The notes under the pieces: model-generated
Told to the model about the DNA's origin: nothing
Databases searched by the model: none
The model's input: only the letters and a program-made list of their open reading frames with translations
Assembly (NCBI RefSeq): GCF_006483445.1
Contig: NZ_PPPT01000102.1
Coordinates: 1 to 58,669, forward strand
DNA length: 58,669 nucleotides
Direction of reading: 5' to 3'
Source of the DNA: Bradyrhizobium guangdongense
GTDB lineage: Bacteria > Pseudomonadota > Alphaproteobacteria > Rhizobiales > Xanthobacteraceae
In this document: positions 27,452 through 34,646 of the stretch, in pieces
Layout: the number at the start of each line of letters is the position of its first letter
Numbering within the stretch: position 1 is the first letter of the stretch
Program-made: the position numbers and the translations under genes

Positions 27452-28218
27452 GGGACTGCTCCAGAACCTATCTCAGTGCAATCGGTGCAATTGTTCGATA
27501 AGAGGTACAATGTTCGGAGTTTAATAGCGGAGCAATCGAAACATTGAACTCGGTGCAATTTTGTCGGGCCAACGACCCCGGTGTCGTCCCAATCTGGCCA
27601 TCGGCGCGAACCAATTAGGCCACAACGCTCCTCAACCTTAGGTGTGCTCGGGCGAGGCCATGGGGGAACGTGGCCCGCCGATCAGGGGTGGCATCAATGG
27701 ATAACGTGGAGCGGTCCTTCGCGGCCGCGGTCGCGACGGGTTTTGTCGTGCTGGTTTTCGGCCTGATCTTGCTGGCGCTGATGTAGGCCGGTCTCGTCAA
27801 TGGCGTGACCGCGAGGTGGAACGGGCGCGCCGAAAAATGCGCGATCTTGCTCCGCAATCGCAAATGCGGACGAGAATCGGCGCTTTTCTGAGGGGTTTCG
27901 CAGCGGTTGATCCCACACGCTGCGACGATGGCATAATGCCACTGATTTGCCCGACGGGTCAAGCCATATTTCGAAAAATCCGCAATGCCGTGCCGGCTCC
28001 CCGGCTACTGTGCATGGGGTTGTTTTCGGCGTTTTTCCCGGACGGCCCCGGAACCCGCCGGTGGAACCCGGTTCCGGCAGGTATCCGAAGGGCCGCAACC
28101 GTTACGCGGGTTCCCCGGCCCGCCGGCTACCGCTTAACGGAATATTTGGCTCCCCGGGTCAATTGTTGCGCAATTGGGCATTCCGCCCCAGGTCCGATTT
28201 CCGATCAGGAGCCACCTC
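27452..28218. other. Long intergenic region with repeated GTGCAAT motifs and one micro-gene
   Basis: About 770 bases. GTGCAAT occurs at 27476-27482, 27485-27491 and 27553-27559. The last is in an imperfect palindrome, ATTGAAC-TCG-GTGCAAT, at 27543-27559. A 29-residue membrane-protein gene is at 27697-27786. At 28048-28077 an 8-pair stem CCGGAACC/GGTTCCGG could form. No tRNA was seen. Confidence 0.55.
27697..27786 (+). CDS. 29-residue single-helix membrane micro-protein (predicted)
   Basis: A short frame, MDNVERSFAAAVATGFVV followed by further hydrophobic residues, ending in LALM. It has a charged N-terminus of about 6 residues and then one membrane helix to the end. AGGGGTGG stands five bases before the ATG, a good ribosome site. 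Small proteins like this are often missed by gene finders. Function unknown. Confidence 0.5.
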   Translation: MDNVERSFAAAVATGFVVLVFGLILLALM

Positions 28219-28680
28219 ATGCGCAGAACGTCGATGAAACTGCTGCTGCCCGTCCTCGCGACCGCGTTTGTGGGAACCGCCATGGCAGGCGACAACGCAT
28301 CCAAGGATGACGCCGTTGCCATGGTCAAGAAGGCCGTGGGCTTCATCAAGGATCAGGGGATCGACAAGGCCTATCCGGAGATCTCCAGCAAGAGCGGATC
28401 GTTCCACGATCGCGACCTCTATGTGGTCGTCTATCAGCTCGACGGCGTGGTACTCGCGCACGGCTCGAACATGAAGTTCGTCGGCAAGAACATGATCGAC
28501 GCCCAGGACGTTGACGGCAAGCCGTTCGTCAAGGAACGGGTGGAGCTCGCGTCCAAGCATGCGTCTTTCTGGCAGGACTACAAGTTCGTCAATCCCGTGA
28601 GCAAGAAGGTCGAGCCGAAGGAGATGTACTGCGAGAAGCTGGACAACACCGCGGTTTGTGCCGGGATCTACAAATCCTGA
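28219..28680 (+). CDS. Secreted single-Cache-domain protein paired with a chemoreceptor
   Basis: A 153-residue protein. The signal peptide ends near GTAMAG (residue 25). The mature part is one Cache-type sensor domain: DAVAMVKKAVGFIKDQGIDKAY, FHDRDLYVVVYQLDGVVLAHG, then KNMIDAQDVDGKPFVKE and a last strand with two cysteines near the C-terminus. It has no membrane or output domain. It lies 49 bases before a chemoreceptor gene on the same strand, so it may be a periplasmic ligand-binding partner. AGGAG precedes ATG 28219. Confidence 0.85.
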   Translation: MRRTSMKLLLPVLATAFVGTAMAGDNASKDDAVAMVKKAVGFIKDQGIDKAYPEISSKSGSFHDRDLYVVVYQLDGVVLAHGSNMKFVGKNMIDAQDVDGKPFVKERVELASKHASFWQDYKFVNPVSKKVEPKEMYCEKLDNTAVCAGIYKS

Positions 28681-28729
28681 CATCTTGCGGTCCAGAGTTT
28701 TGGGCCGCCGACAAAGCTAAAGGGCTGAC

Positions 28730-30424
28730 ATGCTGGGCGGGTTCAAGAACGCGGGATTGTCCTGGAAGGTTCAGGTCGCGCCGGCTTTTCTCATCGTCGT
28801 CATGATCGGTCTCGGCGGATTTGCGCTTCAGGCCCTCAGATCGAACCATGCCGCCGTCGATGCCCTGTTCTCTGGACCGATACGGCAATCAGAACTCGCC
28901 AACGAGCTGACGGCGCGGGCTTGGGTTGCCCACGCCAAGCTGTATCGCCTCGCGGCCATCGCGGCCAATGAGACCGACGAGAAGAAGATTGCGGCCATGG
29001 CAAAGGAGGCATCCGCCGCGGTTGCCGCCATCCCGGACGCCCTGAAAGCCGTTCAGGCAGATGCGGGCGGTGCGCAGGACGTCGACAAGCTCAATGCCGT
29101 GGTTGCGGGCTACGTCAAGCAGGCCACCAATGCGATTGACATGGCGGACGGCGACGCCGGTTCGGCCATGATGTTCATCAAGGGAGCGGAGCGGAATTTC
29201 GCCGAGGTCGAGAAGCTCGCAGATGCGCTGATCCTGCGGAGCACCGAAACGAAGGATCGCGAGATCGCGCGTGCCGGCATCGTGCTCGAGCAACAGCAGT
29301 GGCTGCTTGCGGTTGCACTCGCGATCATCGGACTCGCCGGAATCGCCGTTTCATTCGTCGTCGGCCGAAGCATTTCCCGCCCGGTGATCGCAATGTCGAA
29401 AGCGATGCGCGAACTTGCGCTCGGCAATTTCGATGTTCGGCTGCCTGGCCTGGAACGCAAGGACGAGGTCGGCCAGATGGCGCACGCGGTCGAGGAATTC
29501 AAGGTTCGGGCCATCGCCAAGGCTGAGAGCGAGACCGCCGAGCGCGAGAAGAAGAATTTGGAGGCGGCGACCGCACGGCGTGCCGAACTGCACAATCTGG
29601 CGGACACCTTCGAGGCCGCCGTCGGCGGCATCATCGAGAACGTCGCCTCGGCGTCGGGTGAGCTGGAAAGCGCGGCCGCCGCCCTGACCAGGTCGAGCTC
29701 GGAAACCCGGCAGCTCAGCACCGTCGTGACGGCCGCTTCGGGCGAGACATCGGCCAACGTTCAGTCGGTAGCGTCCGCGACCGAGGAGATGGCAAGCTCG
29801 ATCCACGAGATCGGCTGCAGGGTAGTCGATTCGAACCGTATCGCCGACGAGGCGGTCGAACAGACCAAGCAGACCGATGCGCGCATGATGGAATTGTCGA
29901 ACGCGGCAAATCGCATCGGCGACGTGACCCAATTGATCACGAGCATCGCCGAACAGACCAATCTGCTGGCGCTCAACGCCACCATCGAAGCTGCCCGCGC
30001 GGGGGACGCCGGCCGGGGTTTTGCAGTGGTGGCCCAAGAGGTCAAGGCGCTCGCGTCGCAAACGGCCAAGGCGACCGGCGAGATCAGCGCCCAGATCGCA
30101 GACATGCAATCAGCAACCAAGGACTCGGTGCTGGCAATCAAGGAAATCAGCGGCACGATCGGTCGGGTCTCCGAGATCGCCACTGCGATTGCCGCTGCCG
30201 TGGAGGAGCAGGGGGCCGCGACGCAGGAGATTTCCCGCAACGTGCAGCAAGCGGCGCACGGTTCGATGCAGGTTGCATCGAACATCGCCGACGTCAACCG
30301 CAGCGCCGAAGATACCGGCTCGGCGTCTTCGAAGGTGCTAACCTCCGCTGAATTGCTCCTGAGCGAGAACAAGCGCCTCAAGGAGGAGATGGCCCGGTTC
30401 CTGGCCACGGTTCGGGCTGCATAA
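28730..30424 (+). CDS. Methyl-accepting chemotaxis protein
   Basis: A 564-residue receptor. Membrane helix one is at about residues 9-28, a four-helix-bundle-like periplasmic sensor of about 155 residues follows, then helix two (about 188-210), HAMP (about 211-265) and the signalling domain with tip [20 protein letters not shown]. The C-terminal third is closely similar to the receptor at 18950, down to the ending FLATVRAA. The upstream Cache protein could supply ligand information. AAGGG precedes the ATG. Confidence 0.93.
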   Translation: MLGGFKNAGLSWKVQVAPAFLIVVMIGLGGFALQALRSNHAAVDALFSGPIRQSELANELTARAWVAHAKLYRLAAIAANETDEKKIAAMAKEASAAVAAIPDALKAVQADAGGAQDVDKLNAVVAGYVKQATNAIDMADGDAGSAMMFIKGAERNFAEVEKLADALILRSTETKDREIARAGIVLEQQQWLLAVALAIIGLAGIAVSFVVGRSISRPVIAMSKAMRELALGNFDVRLPGLERKDEVGQMAHAVEEFKVRAIAKAESETAEREKKNLEAATARRAELHNLADTFEAAVGGIIENVASASGELESAAAALTRSSSETRQLSTVVTAASGETSANVQSVASATEEMASSIHEIGCRVVDSNRIADEAVEQTKQTDARMMELSNAANRIGDVTQLITSIAEQTNLLALNATIEAARAGDAGRGFAVVAQEVKALASQTAKATGEISAQIADMQSATKDSVLAIKEISGTIGRVSEIATAIAAAVEEQGAATQEISRNVQQAAHGSMQVASNIADVNRSAEDTGSASSKVLTSAELLLSENKRLKEEMARFLATVRAA

Positions 30425-30449
30425 CGCCGGTTCCGATGTTAGTCTTCCG

Positions 30450-30482
30450 CCCGACCGTCACATCGCTGGCGATGCGGTCGGG
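30450..30482 (+). promoter_or_regulatory. Strong hairpin overlapping the eutB ribosome site
   Basis: An 8-pair outer stem CCCGACCG/CGGTCGGG (30450-30457 with 30475-30482) encloses an inner CATCGC/GCGATG stem (30461-30474). The right arm merges into the GGGGG ribosome site of eutB, whose ATG is at 30491. There is no T-run. It could limit eutB translation or protect the end of the upstream transcript. Confidence 0.5.
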
Positions 30483-30490
30483 GGATTGCA

Positions 30491-31873
30491 ATGGTCTACC
30501 GCCACACCATCGATGCCACGAGCTACACCTTCCCGGATTTGCGCGACCTGCTCGCCAAGGCGACGCCGCCGCGCTCGGGCGACCGGCTGGCCGGGATCGC
30601 CGCTGGCAGCGCCGAGCAGATGATCGCGGCCCGCATGGCGCTCGCGGACGTTCCGCTCGCGACATTCCTGTCGGACGCCGTCATTCCCTATGAAGCGGAC
30701 GAAGTCACCCGCCTGATCATCGATACGCATGACGTCAGCGCCTTCGCTCCGGTTGCCTCCATGACCGTCGGCGGCTTTCGCGACTGGCTGCTGTCGGATG
30801 CCGCGACCACGGCAGGCCTCAAGCGGCTGGCGCGCGGCATCACGCCAGAGATGGCGGCCGCCGTCTCGAAGCTGATGCGCAACCAGGACCTGATCCTGGC
30901 GGCGCGCAAATGCGAGGTGGTCACCTCCTTCCGCAACACCATCGGCTTGAAGGGGCGGATGAGCACGCGCCTGCAGCCAAACCATCCCTTCGACGATGCC
31001 AAGGGCATCACGGCGTCGATCCTCGACGGCATCTTGCTGGGCTCGGGCGATGCCTGCATCGGCATCAATCCGGCCAGCGACGATCCGGCCGTGATCGCGC
31101 AATTGCTGCGGCTGCTGGACGAGATCATCGCGCGGCTGAAGATCCCGACCCAGGGCTGCGTGCTGACCCACGTCACGACGACGCTGTCGCTGATCGGGCA
31201 GGGCGTGCCGGTGGACCTCGTCTTCCAGTCGGTTGCCGGCACCGAGGCCGCCAACCGCAGCTTCGGCATCGACCTCGCGCTGCTGAAGGAGGCCCACGAG
31301 GCCGGCCTGTCGCTCAGGCGCGGCACGGTCGGGCAGAACGTCATGTATTTCGAGACCGGGCAGGGCTCGGCCCTGTCGGCCAACGCCCATCACGGTGTCG
31401 ACCAGCAGACCTGCGAGGCGCGCGCCTATGCGGTCGCCCGCGCCTTCGATCCGCTGCTCGTCAACAGCGTGGTCGGCTTCATCGGCCCGGAATATCTCTA
31501 TGACGGCAAGGAAATCATCAGGGCAGGGCTGGAAGACCATTTTTGCGGCAAGCTGCTCGGCCTGCCGCTCGGGGTGGACATTTGCTACACCAACCATGCC
31601 GAAGCGGACCAGGACGACATGGACAATCTGCTGACGCTGCTGGCGGCCGCCGGCGTCACCTTCATCATGGGGGTGCCGGGCGCCGACGACGTCATGCTTA
31701 ACTACCAGTCGACCTCCTTCCACGACGCGCTCTATGTCCGCGACGTCTTCGGCCTGCACCGTGCGCCGGAATTCGACGATTGGCTGGCCTCGACCGGCAT
31801 TGCAGGCGCCGATTTCCGGATTGCCGGCGATGCGGGGCTGCTGCCCGATTTTGCTTCACGGCTGATTGCCTAG
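30491..31873 (+). CDS. eutB: Ethanolamine ammonia-lyase large (alpha) subunit
   Basis: A 460-residue TIM-barrel enzyme subunit, normal length for EutB. With EutC and adenosylcobalamin it splits ethanolamine into acetaldehyde and ammonia. Recognised segments include FLSDAVIPYEADEVTRLIID, NTIGLKGRMSTRLQPNHP, GVDQQTCEARAYAVARAFDP and MGVPGADDVMLNYQSTSFHD. There are no microcompartment or reactivase (EutA) genes nearby, so this is the simple catabolic type that supplies nitrogen or carbon from phosphatidylethanolamine breakdown. The partner eutC lies 1.77 kb downstream, after hpnP. Confidence 0.95.
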   Translation: MVYRHTIDATSYTFPDLRDLLAKATPPRSGDRLAGIAAGSAEQMIAARMALADVPLATFLSDAVIPYEADEVTRLIIDTHDVSAFAPVASMTVGGFRDWLLSDAATTAGLKRLARGITPEMAAAVSKLMRNQDLILAARKCEVVTSFRNTIGLKGRMSTRLQPNHPFDDAKGITASILDGILLGSGDACIGINPASDDPAVIAQLLRLLDEIIARLKIPTQGCVLTHVTTTLSLIGQGVPVDLVFQSVAGTEAANRSFGIDLALLKEAHEAGLSLRRGTVGQNVMYFETGQGSALSANAHHGVDQQTCEARAYAVARAFDPLLVNSVVGFIGPEYLYDGKEIIRAGLEDHFCGKLLGLPLGVDICYTNHAEADQDDMDNLLTLLAAAGVTFIMGVPGADDVMLNYQSTSFHDALYVRDVFGLHRAPEFDDWLASTGIAGADFRIAGDAGLLPDFASRLIA

Positions 31874-31967
31874 CTTCGGCCCGGAATTCGCATAAAGTGG
31901 GCAGGCTGGCGTGAACCGGCGAAACTATTGGCACGTCTCAGGAATTAGGACGGTGCCACAATATTGA

Positions 31968-31992
31968 GGAATTTGAGGACCAGCGTTACGTT
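31968..31992 (+). promoter_or_regulatory. EcfG-like (general stress) promoter before hpnP
   Basis: GGAAT (31968-31972), 16 bases, CGTT (31989-31992). The EcfG consensus of alphaproteobacteria is GGAAC-N16/17-CGTT, so there is a single mismatch in the last -35 base. EcfG control of hpnP is reported in Rhodopseudomonas. The leader to the ATG would be about 50 bases. Confidence 0.6.
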
Positions 31993-32047
31993 ATGTGTCT
32001 CTATGTCTGTTCTGCACGGTTTGTAGAAGGTCGTTGGGGGTAGTTGG

Positions 32048-33637
32048 ATGCGCGCAAAAAGCAACGGAACGATCCGGCATATCCTGTTAGTGTTCCCACG
32101 CTACACGTCGTCCTTCGGCACGTTCGAGCACGCCTATCCGCTGACCGCCGGCGTCAAGGCGTTCATGCCGCCGCAGGGGCTGCTCTTGATCGCGGCCTAT
32201 CTGCCCGAGGATTGGCAGGTCAAATTCGTCGACGAGAACCTGCGCCGCGCCACCAGGGAAGAGTTCGAGTGGGCGGACGCCGTCTTCGTCAGCGGCATGC
32301 ACATCCAGCGCCAGCAGATGAACGACATCTGCAATCGCGCGCATGACTTCGATCTTCCGGTCGCCCTCGGCGGTCCGTCGGTCAGCGCCTGCCCCGACTA
32401 TTATCCGTCGTTCGACTACCTCCATGTCGGCGAGCTCGGAGATGCCACCGACGAGCTGATCGCGCGTCTTGCGCGCGACACCTCGCGCCCCGAGCAGCAG
32501 GTCGTGCTGACGGCGAAAGATCGCGTCCCGATGACGGAGTTTCCGATTCCCGCCTACGAGCTCGCCGAGGTGAAGAAGTACTTCCTCGGCAGCATCCAGT
32601 ATTCCAGCGGCTGTCCCTACCAGTGCGAGTTCTGCGACATCCCCGGCCTCTACGGACGCAACCCGCGCCTCAAGTCGCCGGAGCAGATCATCGCGGAGCT
32701 CGATCGCCTGCGCGCTTGCGGCTTCACCGACACGGTCTATTTCGTCGACGACAATTTCATCGGCAACCGCAAGGCGGCGATGGATCTGTTGCCGCATCTG
32801 ATCGAGTGGCAGAAGAAGACGGGTTACGTGGTGCGGCTCGCCTGCGAGGCGACGCTCAACATCGCCAAGCGGCCCGAAATCCTCGAGAAGATGCGCGAGG
32901 CCTTTTTCATCACGATCTTCTGCGGCATCGAGACGCCGGATCCCGACGCGCTGCACGCCATGCAGAAGGACCACAACATGATGGTCCCGATCCTGGAAGG
33001 CGTGCGCACCATCAACTCCTACGGCATGGAGGTCGTGTCCGGCATCATCATGGGGCTCGACACCGACGGGCCGAACACCGCGGACGCGCTGATCGACTTC
33101 GTCGAGGAATCCCGCATTCCGCTCCTGACGATCAACCTGCTCCAGGCCTTGCCGAAGACACCCTTGTGGGACCGGCTCAAGCGCGAGGGGCGGCTGATCG
33201 AGGACGACGACAGCCGCGATTCCAACGTCGACTTCCTGTTGCCCTATGACGAGGTCGTGGCGTCCTGGAAGCGCTGCATGGAGATCGCCTACGCGCCGGC
33301 CAAGGTTCTCGAACGATACCAGTATCAATGCGACCACGTTTACGTGAATCGCCTGAAGATGCCGGTGCCCGACGAGATGAAGACCTGGCCCAACATCAAG
33401 CGCGGCCTGATCATGCTGCGCAACATCTTCTGGAAGGTCGGCGTGCTCGGCGACTACAGGCGCGAGTTCTGGAAGTTCGCGCTCGGCCGTATCAGGCGCG
33501 GCGACATGGAGGGCCTGATCGGCTGCACCATGATCGCGCACCATCTGATTTCGTTCGCGCGCGCGGCCTCGAGCGGCCAGCAGAATGCATCGAATTACTC
33601 GATCAAGCTGCGCGAGGCCGCCGTTCCCGCCGAATGA
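32048..33637 (+). CDS. hpnP: Hopanoid C-2 methylase (B12-binding radical SAM)
   Basis: A 529-residue cobalamin-dependent radical SAM methyltransferase that adds the 2-methyl group to hopanoids. An N-terminal B12-binding Rossmann domain (about residues 10-150) is followed by the radical SAM barrel with Cys189, Cys193 and Cys196 (SGCPYQCEFCDIPGLYGRNP) for the 4Fe-4S cluster. The C-terminal extension is typical for HpnP (DUF4070 type). The assignment rests on overall match plus the hopanoid locus a few genes on. It lies between eutB and eutC, 6 bases before eutC, so it may share a transcript with it. An EcfG-like promoter precedes it. Confidence 0.92.
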   Translation: MRAKSNGTIRHILLVFPRYTSSFGTFEHAYPLTAGVKAFMPPQGLLLIAAYLPEDWQVKFVDENLRRATREEFEWADAVFVSGMHIQRQQMNDICNRAHDFDLPVALGGPSVSACPDYYPSFDYLHVGELGDATDELIARLARDTSRPEQQVVLTAKDRVPMTEFPIPAYELAEVKKYFLGSIQYSSGCPYQCEFCDIPGLYGRNPRLKSPEQIIAELDRLRACGFTDTVYFVDDNFIGNRKAAMDLLPHLIEWQKKTGYVVRLACEATLNIAKRPEILEKMREAFFITIFCGIETPDPDALHAMQKDHNMMVPILEGVRTINSYGMEVVSGIIMGLDTDGPNTADALIDFVEESRIPLLTINLLQALPKTPLWDRLKREGRLIEDDDSRDSNVDFLLPYDEVVASWKRCMEIAYAPAKVLERYQYQCDHVYVNRLKMPVPDEMKTWPNIKRGLIMLRNIFWKVGVLGDYRREFWKFALGRIRRGDMEGLIGCTMIAHHLISFARAASSGQQNASNYSIKLREAAVPAE

Positions 33638-33643
33638 TGCGAC

Positions 33644-34447
33644 ATGTCTAGTCCGGTCGAACGTAACGGCTCGACCCTCGACCTGCGGACGCTGACGCCG
33701 GCACGGGTGGCGCTCGGGCGCAGCGGCGCCAGCCTTCCCACAAAGCCGCTGCTCGATTTCACCCTGGCGCATGCGCGCGCCCGCGACGCCGTGCATGCCG
33801 CGTTCGACGTGGAGACGTTGATGGCCGAACTCGCGGCCGCGGGCCTCAACGCAATTCCGGTGCAAAGCCAGGCCGTGGATCGCCGCGACTATCTGCGGCG
33901 TCCGGACCGCGGGCGGCAACTCGATGCGGCCTCGGTCGATCGCCTCGCAGCCCTCGCAACAAGGCCGGGCGGACTTGCGATCGTGATCGGCGACGGGCTG
34001 TCGCCGACATCGGTGCATGCCCATGCGACCGCGCTCCTCAAGAGTCTGCTGCAACATCTCGGAGAGGGCGATGCTGTCGCCGTCGGCAATGTCGTTGTCG
34101 CATCAGGCGCGCGCGTGGCGCTGGGTGACGAGATCGGCGCCATCCTCGGCGCCGATATGGTCGTGATGCTGATCGGCGAACGGCCTGGCCTGTCGGCGCC
34201 GGACAGTCTCGGCGCCTATCTGACCTTTGCCCCGAAGCCGGGCCGCACCGATGCCGAGCGCAATTGCGTCTCGAACATCCACCGGGCCGGGCTCGGCTAT
34301 GACGAGGCCGCCTTCAAGATCGCCTGGCTGATCCGCGAGGGACTGGCGCGCCAGGTCACGGGCGTGGCGCTCAAGGACGAAAGCGCCGACCGCGCGCCCC
34401 GCGCCGAATTGGCGCAGTTTGATTCGAATGGCGCGACGCCGGGCTGA
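33644..34447 (+). CDS. eutC: Ethanolamine ammonia-lyase small (beta) subunit
   Basis: A 267-residue subunit, normal length for EutC, which forms the cobalamin site together with EutB. Family segments are [22 protein letters not shown] near the N-terminus, [16 protein letters not shown], and [19 protein letters not shown], and the Cys in [18 protein letters not shown] near the C-terminus is usual. It is separated from eutB by hpnP, an unusual order, and begins 6 bases after the hpnP stop. Confidence 0.95.
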   Translation: MSSPVERNGSTLDLRTLTPARVALGRSGASLPTKPLLDFTLAHARARDAVHAAFDVETLMAELAAAGLNAIPVQSQAVDRRDYLRRPDRGRQLDAASVDRLAALATRPGGLAIVIGDGLSPTSVHAHATALLKSLLQHLGEGDAVAVGNVVVASGARVALGDEIGAILGADMVVMLIGERPGLSAPDSLGAYLTFAPKPGRTDAERNCVSNIHRAGLGYDEAAFKIAWLIREGLARQVTGVALKDESADRAPRAELAQFDSNGATPG

Positions 34448-34646
34448 AGGGCCGATTTCGACACATCTTTGTCAGTTTGGCCCCCTCCCGCGCGCTTGCT
34501 TGTGCGGGGGCGGACCTGCTAAACCCCGTGCGGCGATTTCCCGCGTATTTTCAAAGGGCAAGCCCCCCATCTGTATGGCGTTTTCAAGCCCGGTCGCGGG
34601 GTGCATCAAGCTCACCAATTGAGCCGATTTAGGAACTGGACAAGGC

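Noticed and set aside
28048..28077. GGAAC copies before the Cache-protein gene as EcfG promoter
   Set aside because: No CGTT at 16 or 17 bases after either GGAAC; the sequence fits a small inverted repeat better.
30425..30490. Cobalamin riboswitch before eutB
   Set aside because: The gap is only 66 bases, too short for the B12 aptamer, and no B12-box was seen. The same absence applies before hpnP and hpnH.
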